Shown here piece by piece: positions 17,699 to 26,584 of a stretch of 64,000 nucleotides of DNA (positions are counted from its first letter, which is position 1; each line of letters begins with the position of its first letter). This DNA is from AC-37 sp036389295 (GTDB taxonomy: Bacteria > Actinomycetota > Thermoleophilia > Solirubrobacterales > Thermoleophilaceae), in the NCBI GenBank assembly GCA_036389295.1, contig DASVQB010000044.1, positions 1 through 64,000 on the forward strand, written 5' to 3'. The position numbers and the translations under genes are program-made. The notes under the pieces were generated by a model. It ran no database searches. It saw nothing but the letters and a program-made list of their open reading frames with translations, and was not told the origin of the DNA.

Positions 17699-18658
17699 CT
17701 ACAGCCGCGCGTCGACCACCATCGCGCCGAACAGCAGCGCGAGGTAGGCCAGCGAGAAGAGGTAGAGCCGCAGCGCGGAGCGCCGGTCGGCGCGGCGGTA
17801 CAGCGCCACGGACCCGGCGATGAAGGCGGCGCCGAGCGCGACCGAGGCGCCGAGGTAGAACGTGCCGAACAGCCCGGCGCAGAACGGGAGCTGCGTGACG
17901 GCGTACAGCAGGACGGTGTAGAGCAGGATCTGGCGGCGCGTCTCCCGCTCGCCGCGGACGACCGGCATCATCGGCACGCCCGCCTTCGCGTACTCGTCCT
18001 TCATCAGCAGCGACAGCGCCCAGAAGTGAGGCGGGGTCCAGTAGAAGACGATCGCGAACAGGTAGAGCGCGTTCCAGGCGAGGCCCCCCGTGGTGGCGGC
18101 CCAGGCGACGAGCGGCGGCACGGCGCCGGCGGCGCCGCCGATCACGATGTTCTGGGGCGTCGATCGCTTGAGCCAGACGGTGTAGACGAGGACGTAGCCC
18201 AGGAAGCCGGACAGGGCGAGCGACGCCGCCAGCACGTTGACGGTCGCGGCCAGCAGCACGAACGAGAGGGCGCCGAGCGCCACGCCGAACGCGAGCGCCG
18301 CGCGGACCGAGACGCGGCCGGACGGGACCGGGCGGGTGCTGGTGCGGGACATGACCGCGTCGATGTCGCGGTCGAGCGCGTGGTTGACGGCGCCGGCGCC
18401 GCCGGCCGAGAGGGCGCCGCCGAGGCAGGTGAGGAGGACCGTCCTCAGGCTCGGCGTCCCCGCCACGTACATCGTCGTGATCGTGGTGAACAGCAGAAGG
18501 CTTTGCACCTTCGGCTTCGTGAGCGTGGCGTAGTCCCTGACGACTTGGACGAACGCCGCGGCGCGCGGGTCCTGTCGCCGCTCCGTCCCTCCCCGTGCGG
18601 CGTCATGGCCGCCGCCCGTGGACGGACTCCGCGCGGCCTCGAGCTCCGGCGGCGTCAC
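17699..18658 (-). CDS. ctaB: Protoheme IX farnesyltransferase (heme O synthase)
   Basis: A 319-residue UbiA-superfamily membrane prenyltransferase that converts heme B to heme O. It carries the first Asp-rich motif NHALDRDIDAVMSRTSTRPVPSG and, in a later loop, WTPPHFWALSL and KDEYAKAGVPMMPV. About eight to nine hydrophobic helices are visible. Its GTG overlaps the ctaA stop (GTGA), and an N-terminal extension of about 35 polar residues precedes the first conserved KPKVQSLLL region. It supplies the heme precursor for the two oxidases of this window; last gene of the ctaC-ctaD-ctaA-ctaB operon. Confidence 0.95.
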   Translation of the reverse strand: MTPPELEAARSPSTGGGHDAARGGTERRQDPRAAAFVQVVRDYATLTKPKVQSLLLFTTITTMYVAGTPSLRTVLLTCLGGALSAGGAGAVNHALDRDIDAVMSRTSTRPVPSGRVSVRAALAFGVALGALSFVLLAATVNVLAASLALSGFLGYVLVYTVWLKRSTPQNIVIGGAAGAVPPLVAWAATTGGLAWNALYLFAIVFYWTPPHFWALSLLMKDEYAKAGVPMMPVVRGERETRRQILLYTVLLYAVTQLPFCAGLFGTFYLGASVALGAAFIAGSVALYRRADRRSALRLYLFSLAYLALLFGAMVVDARL

Positions 18659-19650
18659 GCCGTCGCCGCCGCGGCCCGGCCCGAGCGCTCGGGCACCGGG
18701 GCCGGTATGGAGTAGAGCTGGAGCGAGAGCATCGACGCGGCGGCCCACAGTAGCGTCGCGAGCGTCAGGTGGGCGAGGATCAGGAGCTCGTACTCCTCGA
18801 GCCACACGTTCAGGGCCCCCACCAGGATCTGGACCACGAGCAGCCCCGCCATCGCCCACGCGGCGCGGGTCACCCCGCCGCTCGGCCGCCGCCGCAGCGC
18901 CACCACGACCAGCGCCAGGATCGCCACCGAGGCCAGGTACATGAACACGCGGTGCGTCAGGTGGATGTCCACGAGGCGCGAGTGGCCGAACGGGAGGAAG
19001 CCGTCGTTGCAGGTCGGGAACTCCCGCCCGCACGCGTGGTGCGCGCCGTCGCCGGGCCGGTAGTCGGAGCGGCCGTAGTGCTGCGTACCGGCCATGTAGC
19101 CGCCGGCCACGATCGTGCAGAGCAGGAGCCCCTGCGCTCCCAGCGCGAGCTGCCGAAGCCGCGGGCCGCCGTCGGCCGGGGGCGCCCCGATCGACTCCGG
19201 CCGCGACGCCCGCCACACGTACAGCACGACCGTGAGCAGGAGCATCGCCGCCCCGAGGTGCGCCGCCACGAGCGGCTCGCCGAGGTCCTCCTCCACGGTC
19301 GCCGCGCCGAGCAGCCCCTGCACCATCACCAGCACCGCGGCCGCGACCGTCGCGCGGACGAGCCCGCGGTGCGACCGGTGCCGCCGCCACGCCAGCACCG
19401 CCAGCGCCAGGATCAGCACGCCGACGAGCGAGGCCACCGTCCGGTGCGCGTACTCGATCGCGGTGTTCAGGGAGAACCCGGGCACGACGTCGCCCTTGCA
19501 GAGCGGCCAGCCGTGTAGGCCGCTGCCGCCGGGCCCGCAGCCGAGCCCCGAGTCCGACACCCGCACCACGCCTCCGAGCACGATCAGCAGGAACGTGGCG
19601 ACCGCCGTGCCGAGGGCGAGCCGCCTGAAGCCGACCGATGGCGCCGTCAC
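18655..19650 (-). CDS. ctaA: Heme A synthase
   Basis: A 331-residue eight-helix membrane protein that oxidises heme O to heme A. Histidine ligands occur in EYAHRTVA, AAHLGAA, IHLTHRVF and LAHLTLA, and an extracytoplasmic cysteine pair lies in CGPGGSGLHGWPLC, as in Bacillus-type CtaA; a second Cys-containing loop (HHACGREFPTC) is also present. GTG 19650 gives a short basic N-terminus before helix 1. It lies 31 bases after ctaD and overlaps ctaB by 4 bases. Confidence 0.95.
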   Translation of the reverse strand: MTAPSVGFRRLALGTAVATFLLIVLGGVVRVSDSGLGCGPGGSGLHGWPLCKGDVVPGFSLNTAIEYAHRTVASLVGVLILALAVLAWRRHRSHRGLVRATVAAAVLVMVQGLLGAATVEEDLGEPLVAAHLGAAMLLLTVVLYVWRASRPESIGAPPADGGPRLRQLALGAQGLLLCTIVAGGYMAGTQHYGRSDYRPGDGAHHACGREFPTCNDGFLPFGHSRLVDIHLTHRVFMYLASVAILALVVVALRRRPSGGVTRAAWAMAGLLVVQILVGALNVWLEEYELLILAHLTLATLLWAAASMLSLQLYSIPAPVPERSGRAAAATA

Positions 19651-19681
19651 GTGGCGCGCGCGGTGGGGGACGGCGGGCGGG

Positions 19682-21388
19682 TCACGTCGCGCCCGTGGTG
19701 ACGGGCTGCGCCACCGTCTCGGCCGGCTGCGCCGCGCGCTCGACCTCGCGGCGGATGTCCTTCATCGGCTCGACCGACCGCACCCGCGGGATCACGTCGA
19801 AGTTGTTCTCGGGCGGCGGCGACTGGGTGAACCACTCGAGCGTGTTCGCCCCCCAGGGGTCGTTGCCGGCCCTCGGCCCGAGCTTCACGCTGTAGACCAC
19901 GTTGACCATCGTCACGACGACCCCGATCCCGAGGACGAACGAGCCGACCGTCGAGATCAGGTTGTAGGCCTCCCAGCCGGCCGACTCGGGATACCAGTAG
20001 ATCCGCCGCGGCATCCCGTCGAGCCCGGCCGAGTGCTGCACCAGGAACGTGACGTGGAAGCCGACGAACATCAGCCAGAACGACGCCTTGCCGACCCGCT
20101 CGTTCATCATCCGGCCCGACATCTTCGGGAACCAGTAGTAGAGCCCCGCGAAGATCCCGAACACCGACCCGCCGAACAGCACGTAGTGGAGGTGGGCCAC
20201 CACGAAGTAGGTGTCGGTCATGTACCAGTCGACGGGGAAGATCGCGAGGATCACGCCCGAGATCCCGCCGATCACGAACGACGCGAGGAACCCGCAGGCG
20301 AAGTAGAGCGGCGTCTTGAAGACGAGCGTCCCGCGCCACAGCGTCGCCAGCCAGTTGAAGATCTTGATGCCGGTCGGGATCGCGATCGCGAACGACGAGA
20401 GCATGAAGAACGCGAGGACGACCGTGGCCGTCGGCGTGGCGAACATGTGGTGCGCCCACACCAGCATCCCGAGGAAGGCGATCGCGGCGGTGGCGGCGGC
20501 GATCGCCTTGTAGCCGAAGATCGGCTTGCGCGCGAACACCGGGATGACCTCCGAGATCATCCCGAACGCGGGCAGGACCATGATGTAGACCTCGGGGTGC
20601 CCGAAGAACCAGAACAGGTGCTGCCACAGCATCGGGTCCCCGCCCGCGATCGGGTCGAAGAAGGCGGTGCCGAAGTGGCGGTCGGTGAGCAGCATCGTCA
20701 CCGCGGCGGCCACCGCCGGCAGCGCCAGGATCAGCAGGTAGCTGTAGATCAGGATCGTCCACACGAACAGCGGCATGCGCCCCCAGCCCATCCCGCGCGC
20801 GCGCATGTTGTGGATCGTCGCCGTGAAGTTCACGGCGCCGACCAGCGACGAGAGCCCCGTGAGGTGGATCATGAATATCCACGCGTCGATCCCGCCGTCG
20901 GGCAGGAAGGCGTCGTCGGTCAGCGGCGCGTATGACGTCCAGCCGGCGCTCGGCGGCGTGAAGAAGATGCTCGCGTAGAACGCGATCCCGCCGAACAGGA
21001 ACAGCCAGTACGACAGCGCGTTCAGCCGCGGGAAGGCCATGTCGCGCGCGCCGATCATGAGCGGCACGAGGTAGTTGCCGAAGCCGGCCAGCACCGGCAC
21101 GACGAACAGGAACACCATCGTCGACCCGTGCATCGTGAGGAGCGCGTTGTAGGTGCGCGGCTCGAGCAGGGTCGCGTCCGGGCTGGCGAGCTGGAGGCGC
21201 ATCAGCAGCGCCTCGACGCCGCCCAGCAGGAAGAACAGGAACGTCGTGTACAGGTAGAGCAGCCCGATCTTCTTGTGGTCCGTCGTGGTCAGCCACGAGG
21301 TCCAGCCGGTCGGGCGCTCGCGCAGCCCGCGGAGGACGATCTCCGGCCGCGCGCCGTTCCCGTTGGTCGCGTACTCGGCGGTCGCCAC
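19682..21388 (-). CDS. ctaD: Cytochrome c oxidase subunit I, A1-type (aa3)
   Basis: A 568-residue catalytic subunit of a second heme-copper oxidase. It has H87 for heme a, the helix VI motif WFFGHPEVYI with H264 (CuB), E266 (the D-channel glutamate of A1 enzymes) and Y268, WAHHMF for the other CuB histidines, and VVAHLHYV for the hemes. The presence of glutamate places it in subfamily A1, unlike the A332-containing A2 enzyme at the left edge. The GTG start directly follows the ctaC stop with no spacer. No subunit III gene follows; the next genes are heme A and heme O synthases. Confidence 0.96.
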   Translation of the reverse strand: MATAEYATNGNGARPEIVLRGLRERPTGWTSWLTTTDHKKIGLLYLYTTFLFFLLGGVEALLMRLQLASPDATLLEPRTYNALLTMHGSTMVFLFVVPVLAGFGNYLVPLMIGARDMAFPRLNALSYWLFLFGGIAFYASIFFTPPSAGWTSYAPLTDDAFLPDGGIDAWIFMIHLTGLSSLVGAVNFTATIHNMRARGMGWGRMPLFVWTILIYSYLLILALPAVAAAVTMLLTDRHFGTAFFDPIAGGDPMLWQHLFWFFGHPEVYIMVLPAFGMISEVIPVFARKPIFGYKAIAAATAAIAFLGMLVWAHHMFATPTATVVLAFFMLSSFAIAIPTGIKIFNWLATLWRGTLVFKTPLYFACGFLASFVIGGISGVILAIFPVDWYMTDTYFVVAHLHYVLFGGSVFGIFAGLYYWFPKMSGRMMNERVGKASFWLMFVGFHVTFLVQHSAGLDGMPRRIYWYPESAGWEAYNLISTVGSFVLGIGVVVTMVNVVYSVKLGPRAGNDPWGANTLEWFTQSPPPENNFDVIPRVRSVEPMKDIRREVERAAQPAETVAQPVTTGAT

Positions 21389-22243
21389 CTAGTTCTCCCC
21401 CCTCACCTTCCGCTGGAGCGAGAGGTAGCCCTGGGACTTCTGGATGTCGGAGGCCTGGCGCTCCTGCCAGGCGGCGAACTCGTCGGCCGGCAGGGCGATC
21501 ACGCGGGCGCGCATGTCGGCGTGGTTGTCGCCGCACAGCTCGGCGCACTCGCCCACGTACTCGCCCGCCTTGTCCACCCGGAACCAGGTCTCGTTCGTGT
21601 GGCGCGGGATCGCGTCGGCCTTGCCGCCGAGCTCGGGGATCCACCACGAGTGCGCCACGTCCGACGAGGTGATCTTCAGCACGACCGTGATGCCCACCGG
21701 CACGTACATGTCGTGGTAGCTGTAGAGCTGCTTCGAGCCAGGCGCGTCGTAGTCGTAGCGCCACAGGTACTGCTGGCCGTTCACGCGGACGGTCAGCCGG
21801 TCGCCGCTCGGCACCGAGCCCTGGTTGAGCGCCGCGTACCTCAGGCCGGCGAGCTGCGCGCCCGGCTTCGACCCCGCCGGATGGATGATGTCCCCCAGGT
21901 AGACGAACGTGACGGCCGTGAGGATCAGGATGAGCGTGGCGGCGCCGAGCGTCCAGCCGACCTCGAGAGTCGTGTTGCCCCTGATCTGCGCCGGCTGGGG
22001 CCCGCCGCGGCGGTGGCGGAACTTGACGATCGAGTAGAGCAGGACCCCCTCGACCAGCACGAAGATGATCGAGCCGAGGCCGAGGGCGATCCAGTAGAGC
22101 GTGCTGATGTCGTCGGCGTTCGGGCTCGCGTGCTCGGGGCCGGGCGAGATCAGCAGGACGAGCCCTGCGAGCAGCAGGACGAGCGCCACGATCGTGGCGC
22201 CCACGCCGAGGACGCGCGTGCGGCTGGATCCTTCCGGGAGCAA
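21389..22243 (-). CDS. ctaC: Cytochrome c oxidase subunit II (no cytochrome c domain)
   Basis: A 284-residue subunit II with an N-terminal hydrophobic stretch (about 11-33), two membrane helices (about 48-72 and 94-116) and a cupredoxin domain. CuA ligands are H198, C233, C237, H241 and M244. There is no CXXCH, so electrons must come from a separate cytochrome, unlike the fused subunit II at 2307-3398. The start is given as TTG 22243; it lacks a clear ribosome-binding site and could be wrong by a few codons. First gene of the minus-strand ctaC-ctaD-ctaA-ctaB operon. Confidence 0.94.
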   Translation of the reverse strand: MLPEGSSRTRVLGVGATIVALVLLLAGLVLLISPGPEHASPNADDISTLYWIALGLGSIIFVLVEGVLLYSIVKFRHRRGGPQPAQIRGNTTLEVGWTLGAATLILILTAVTFVYLGDIIHPAGSKPGAQLAGLRYAALNQGSVPSGDRLTVRVNGQQYLWRYDYDAPGSKQLYSYHDMYVPVGITVVLKITSSDVAHSWWIPELGGKADAIPRHTNETWFRVDKAGEYVGECAELCGDNHADMRARVIALPADEFAAWQERQASDIQKSQGYLSLQRKVRGEN

Positions 22244-22305
22244 GGCCGCGGGATTCTATTCAGCGCCTGACGGGGCCGGGGCGCGGCCCCGGCCGGACCG
22301 GGCGC

Positions 22306-23103
22306 TCAGGCGCCAGTGAACGCCGGATCCCGCTTCTCCACGAACGCGCCGACGCCCTCGAGGAAGTCGTCCGTGCGCGCCAGCGCGTGCTGGAGCTCGG
22401 CCTCGAGGTCGAGCTGGCCCTCCATGTCGGGGTAGAGCATCTGGTTGAGGGCCCGCTTCGAACCCGCGTAGGACCTGGTCGGGCCGGCGGCCAGCCGCGC
22501 CGCGAGCGCCTCGGTCTCGGCCATCAGGCGCTCGTCGGGGTGGACCTGGTTCACGAGGCCCCAGTCCAGGGCGGTCGGGGCGTCCACCCGCTCGCCGAGC
22601 ATCGCCATCTGGAACGCGCGCGCCTTGCCGACCGCGGCGGGCACGAACAGCGTCGAGCCGCCGTCCGGCATCAGGCCGATGTTCACGAACGCGAGGCCGA
22701 AGTAGGCGGACTCGGCTGCCAGGATCAGGTCGCAGGCCAGGGCGAGCGAGCAGCCGATGCCCACGGCCGGCCCGTTCACGGCGGCCACGACCGGCTTCGG
22801 CAGCCGCCGGATCCCGACGATCGCCGGGTGGTAGACCTCGTGCAGCTCCTTGGCCACGTCGGGGCGGCCGTCGTCGGGGTGGGCGTCGAAGCCGGCCTTG
22901 AGGTCGGCCCCCGAGGAGAACCCGCGGCCGGCGCCGGTGATCAGCACGGCGCGCACGTCGTCCTCGGCGGCCGGGCCGGCGAAGATGTCCCGCAGGGCGG
23001 CCCCGAACTCGGGGACCCACGCGTTGAGCCGCTCGGGGCGGTTGAGGGTGATGCGGCCGATCCCGTCGGCCACCTCCCACAGCACGGTCTGCTCCTCGGT
23101 CAT
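22306..23103 (-). CDS. Enoyl-CoA hydratase/isomerase family protein, PaaG-like
   Basis: A 265-residue crotonase-fold protein acting on a CoA thioester. Oxyanion-hole segments SSGADLKAG and NGPAVGIGCSLAL are present. The first catalytic glutamate of true hydratases is replaced (GCSLAL instead of GCELAL), and the second region reads NIGLMPDGGSTLF with an aspartate, as in PaaG-type isomerases. It is therefore more likely an isomerase or an atypical hydratase than a beta-oxidation hydratase. ATG 23103 has an excellent AGGAGAGGA site. It diverges from the MBL/R2lox operon across 42 bases. Confidence 0.88.
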   Translation of the reverse strand: MTEEQTVLWEVADGIGRITLNRPERLNAWVPEFGAALRDIFAGPAAEDDVRAVLITGAGRGFSSGADLKAGFDAHPDDGRPDVAKELHEVYHPAIVGIRRLPKPVVAAVNGPAVGIGCSLALACDLILAAESAYFGLAFVNIGLMPDGGSTLFVPAAVGKARAFQMAMLGERVDAPTALDWGLVNQVHPDERLMAETEALAARLAAGPTRSYAGSKRALNQMLYPDMEGQLDLEAELQHALARTDDFLEGVGAFVEKRDPAFTGA

Positions 23104-23145
23104 GTCCTCTCCTGGGTCGGCGTCATCCGCAATTACAGTGCATCG

Positions 23146-23793
23146 ATGCTCCTCGACGCGGTGGAGTGGCTCGGGCACTCCGGCTTTCGGGTCCGCGCGG
23201 GCCGGTTCGTCACCTACATCGACCCCTACCGGGTGGGCGACGGGCCGGAGGCCGACCTCATCCTCATAACGCACGGCCACTACGACCACTTCTCGCCGCA
23301 GGACGTCGAGCGGCTGTCCGGCGAGCGGACCGTGGTCGTCGCCCCGCCGAGCGTGGCCGAGCGGCTCAGCGGCCGGGTCGTCTCGATCGCGCCGGGCGAG
23401 ATGGTCGAGCCCGAGGGGCCGGCCGGCGTGGACGTCCGGGCGGTGGCGGCGTACAACACGTCGAAGCGCGACGCGTCCGGCAGGCCGTTCCACCCGCGCG
23501 AGGCCGGCGGGGTGGGGTACGTGGTGCGCGTGCGCGGCGAGCGGCTCTACCACTGCGGCGACACCGACGTGGTCCCCGAGATGGACGAGGCCGCCGGCGT
23601 GGACGTCGCGCTGCTCGCCGTCAGCGGCGTCTACGTGATGACCCCGGGCGAGGCCGCCGAGGCGGCCCGGCGGATCGGGCCGCGCGTGGCGGTGCCGATG
23701 CACTGGGGCGAGCACATCGGCACGCGGGCCGACGCGGAGGCGTTCGCCGATCTGGCCACCGTTGACGTTACGATTCCGGAGAGGGTGGCCTGA
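23146..23793 (+). CDS. Metallo-beta-lactamase-fold hydrolase
   Basis: A 215-residue protein with the metal-binding HGHYDHF, later HCGDTD and a C-terminal MHWGEH, all consistent with an UlaG-like or small MBL-fold hydrolase. Substrate is unknown. ATG 23146 is adopted because it gives a complete first strand (MLLDAVEWLGHSGF); its TGA overlaps the ATG of the SCP2-R2lox gene, so the two are co-translated. It is the first gene of a five-gene operon ending with trxB. Confidence 0.85.
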   Translation: MLLDAVEWLGHSGFRVRAGRFVTYIDPYRVGDGPEADLILITHGHYDHFSPQDVERLSGERTVVVAPPSVAERLSGRVVSIAPGEMVEPEGPAGVDVRAVAAYNTSKRDASGRPFHPREAGGVGYVVRVRGERLYHCGDTDVVPEMDEAAGVDVALLAVSGVYVMTPGEAAEAARRIGPRVAVPMHWGEHIGTRADAEAFADLATVDVTIPERVA

Positions 23794-25595
23794 TGGCGAG
23801 AACGCGAGAAGCGCTCCGCGAGATGGCTCGGGACGATCCCGAGCTGGCTGCGCGCCTCGTCCTCCAGACGCTGCCGGCCGCGGCGGCGCGGCTGCGGGGC
23901 CCGATCTCGTACGACCTCGACGTGGGCGAGCTGGGCACCTGGCGGGTCTCGGCCGGCGCCGACGGCACGTCGGTCGAGCGGCGTCCGGACGGGTCGGAGC
24001 GCGACCCGAGCGTGGACTTCACGATGACCACCGACGCGGGAGGGCTCGCCCTCCTCGCCGCCGGCAGGAGCCCGCTGCGCCTGATGCTCGGCGGCCGGGT
24101 GCGGATCCGCGGCAAGCGGCGCCGGGCCATGCGGCTGCGGGCGATGTCGAACGGGCCGGACCCGTCGCTCGGCGACGCGATCCAGGCGGGCGGCCAGCTC
24201 GACCCCGACGCGGTGTTCCGGGCGCTCGAGTACATGATCGACCCGGAGTGGACCCGCGGGCACCGGTTCGCGGTCGTCTACGAGCTGACCGGCGACGGCG
24301 GCGGCCGCTGGCGCGTCGACGTGAACGACGGCGAGCGCGTGCGGGTCGTCGCGGACCCGCCGGTCGACGGCGCCAACGCGACGATGCAGATCTCGGTGGA
24401 CACCTACCGCCGCCTGATCGCGGGCGAGCTCACGCCGGCGCAGTCGATGCGCGAGCAGCACACGCGGGTCGAGGGCGAGATCTACCCGGGCACCCTGCTC
24501 GGCCGCTGGATGGACCGCTCGCAGGGCCGCGACGACGCCGAGCTGGCCCGCGAGGCGCGCCAGCGCGAGGTGCAGGCGGCGCGGGCCGGCACGTGGGGGA
24601 GCGCGGTGAACGGCACCTCGCCGGCCGTCGAGGCCGAGAGCGTGCCCGACAGCGGCGACCCCGGCCACTCCGACGAGGCGGCCGAGCGCCGGCGCGGCGG
24701 CCGCGACCTCCTGAGCTACGAGCAGCTCTACGCGCTGTGGGAGCGCCAGAACTGGCGCGCGCACGAGCTCGACTTCTCGGTCGACCGCGAGCAGTGGCTC
24801 GCTTCGCCGCGCGAGGCGCAGGAGAACATGCTCTGGAGCCTCGGCTCGTTCTACATCGGCGAGGAGCGGGTGACGGCCGACCTCGCACCGTTCGTCATGG
24901 CGGCGCCGAGCGGCGAGGTCGAGATCTTCCTCTCGACGCAGCTGGTCGACGAGGCCCGCCACGCCGCCTTCTTCGACCGCTTCGGGGCCGAGGTGATGGC
25001 GCTCGGCGGGGACGACGTCCGCGGACGGATCCGCGAGATCGAGCAGCTCGTGCGGCCGGCCTGGTTCGAGACCTTCGACGACGGCCTGCGCGACGTGGCC
25101 AAGCGGATCCAGGCCCGGCCCGACGACTTCGACCTGTTCGTCGAGGGCATCACGACCTACCACCTGATCATCGAGGGCGTGCTGGCCACGACCGGGCAGC
25201 GGATGATCCTCGACTACGCGGAGCGCCACAGCCTCTACCCCGGCTTCTGCAAGGGGTTCTCGCTGGTCGAGCAGGACGAGCACCGCCACATCGCGTTCGG
25301 CGTGCGGTTCCTGCGCGACGCGGTGGCCGACGACCCCGAGCGCGGCCGGATCGTGATGCGGAAGGTCGAGGAGCTGGTCCCGCGGGCCATGTACGTGTTC
25401 TGGCCGCCGTACGCCGAGAGCCCGACGGAGTTCGTGTCGTACGGCTACGACTCGACCCAGATCTACGGCTACGCGTACCGGAAGCTGAAGCGACGGCTGG
25501 CGGTGATCGGCCTGGACTGCCCGCCGCCGGAGGACCTGATGCCGGGGCCGATCGCCACCGCCGAGGAGGCCCGCGCCGCCGGCGTGGCCGCCTAG
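23793..25595 (+). CDS. Tandem SCP2-like domains fused to an R2-like ligand-binding oxidase (R2lox)
   Basis: A 600-residue multidomain protein. Residues about 1-125 and 135-240 each look like SCP2-type lipid-binding folds (for example SVDFTMTTDAGGLALLAAGR and ATMQISVDTYRRLIAGELTP). After a polar linker (about 245-305), residues 306-570 match the ferritin-like R2lox family: ligands E357, E387, H390, E461, E496 and H499 are all present, and V360 and Y456 occupy the positions of the Val-Tyr ether cross-link known in Mycobacterium R2lox. R2lox proteins hold a Mn/Fe centre and a bound fatty acid, and lack a settled function. Fusion with lipid carriers suggests a lipid oxidase. SCP2 assignment is by pattern and less certain than the R2lox part. 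Confidence 0.85.
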   Translation: MARTREALREMARDDPELAARLVLQTLPAAAARLRGPISYDLDVGELGTWRVSAGADGTSVERRPDGSERDPSVDFTMTTDAGGLALLAAGRSPLRLMLGGRVRIRGKRRRAMRLRAMSNGPDPSLGDAIQAGGQLDPDAVFRALEYMIDPEWTRGHRFAVVYELTGDGGGRWRVDVNDGERVRVVADPPVDGANATMQISVDTYRRLIAGELTPAQSMREQHTRVEGEIYPGTLLGRWMDRSQGRDDAELAREARQREVQAARAGTWGSAVNGTSPAVEAESVPDSGDPGHSDEAAERRRGGRDLLSYEQLYALWERQNWRAHELDFSVDREQWLASPREAQENMLWSLGSFYIGEERVTADLAPFVMAAPSGEVEIFLSTQLVDEARHAAFFDRFGAEVMALGGDDVRGRIREIEQLVRPAWFETFDDGLRDVAKRIQARPDDFDLFVEGITTYHLIIEGVLATTGQRMILDYAERHSLYPGFCKGFSLVEQDEHRHIAFGVRFLRDAVADDPERGRIVMRKVEELVPRAMYVFWPPYAESPTEFVSYGYDSTQIYGYAYRKLKRRLAVIGLDCPPPEDLMPGPIATAEEARAAGVAA

Positions 25596-25669
25596 CCCGC
25601 AGACCGTCGGATCCGGGCGTCCTCGGTCGCCGGCGTCCCGGCCTGGCCCGCCCATATACTCGCCGCGCC

Positions 25670-26584
25670 TTGCCCAGGACGAGCGCTCTTCGCCACGTCG
25701 CGCTCGGGGCGGCGGTTGCCGGCTTCGTGGTGCCAGTGGCCCGCCGGCGCCTCAAGCTGCCGCCGCCGGTCACGTCGTTGGTCGCGTGGCAGACGCCGGT
25801 CGCGGTCGCGCTGGCGTTCCGCCGCACGCGCGTGCGCGACGCGGCCGTGTACGCGACCCAGATGTGGGCCTACCTCGTCCACTACGAGCTGCCGGACGAC
25901 GACCACGAGCGGCTGCTCGAGCGGGTCCGCGTCCGCTACCCGATCGCGGTCGACCGGGCGATCGGGCTCGGCGAGCTCCCGACCCTCCGGCTCCAGCGCG
26001 CCCTCGGCCGCGACGGCGAGGTGCGGCCGCACGACGTCGCGCTGTCCGCGGTCCACTGGGCGTGGTTCTTCTTCCCGCACGTGGCGGTTGCCTGGGTGCT
26101 GGTCCGCCACCCGGAGCGGTTCGGGCGCTCCGCGGCGCTCGTAGCCGCGGTCTTCGACGTCGGCTCCGGCGTGTACTACGCGCTGCCGACCGCCCCGCCG
26201 TGGTGGGCCGCCGAGGCGGGCGAGCTCCCGCACGTGCGCCGGATCATGACCGAGGCCGGGGAGCGGTTCTGGGGCAGGTACTGGACGCGCCTCTACGATT
26301 CGCTCTCTGGCAACCAGCTCGCTGCCATGCCGTCGCTCCACTTCGCCACCTCAGTGATGGCGGCGCGCGTGCTCTCGGACGTCGGGCGCGCGCCGGGCGC
26401 GCTGGCGTGGGCGTACACCGGGCTGCTGGGGTTCGCGCTCGTCTACATGGGCGAGCACTACGTCGTCGACCTCGCCGCGGGCCTCGCGCTCGCCGAGGGG
26501 GTCCGGCGCGCGGAGCCGGCGGCGCGGCCGCTGGCGCGCGCGCTCGCGCGCTTCGTGGCGGCGCGGGAGCCGGCGCTCCGATGA
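25670..26584 (+). CDS. PAP2-superfamily membrane protein (inositol phosphorylceramide synthase/phosphatase-like)
   Basis: A protein of about 304 residues with several hydrophobic helices. The catalytic-type motifs AMPSLHFATS and YMGEHYVVDLAAG match the second and third PAP2 motifs, with histidine and aspartate in place; the first, KxxxxxxRP-type motif is not obvious, as in the Aur1-like branch. Such enzymes move or remove phosphate head groups on lipids. TTG 25670 is the only plausible start close to the upstream gene and is uncertain. Its stop overlaps the next gene (ATGA). Being in the R2lox operon suggests membrane lipid metabolism. Confidence 0.78.
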   Translation: MPRTSALRHVALGAAVAGFVVPVARRRLKLPPPVTSLVAWQTPVAVALAFRRTRVRDAAVYATQMWAYLVHYELPDDDHERLLERVRVRYPIAVDRAIGLGELPTLRLQRALGRDGEVRPHDVALSAVHWAWFFFPHVAVAWVLVRHPERFGRSAALVAAVFDVGSGVYYALPTAPPWWAAEAGELPHVRRIMTEAGERFWGRYWTRLYDSLSGNQLAAMPSLHFATSVMAARVLSDVGRAPGALAWAYTGLLGFALVYMGEHYVVDLAAGLALAEGVRRAEPAARPLARALARFVAAREPALR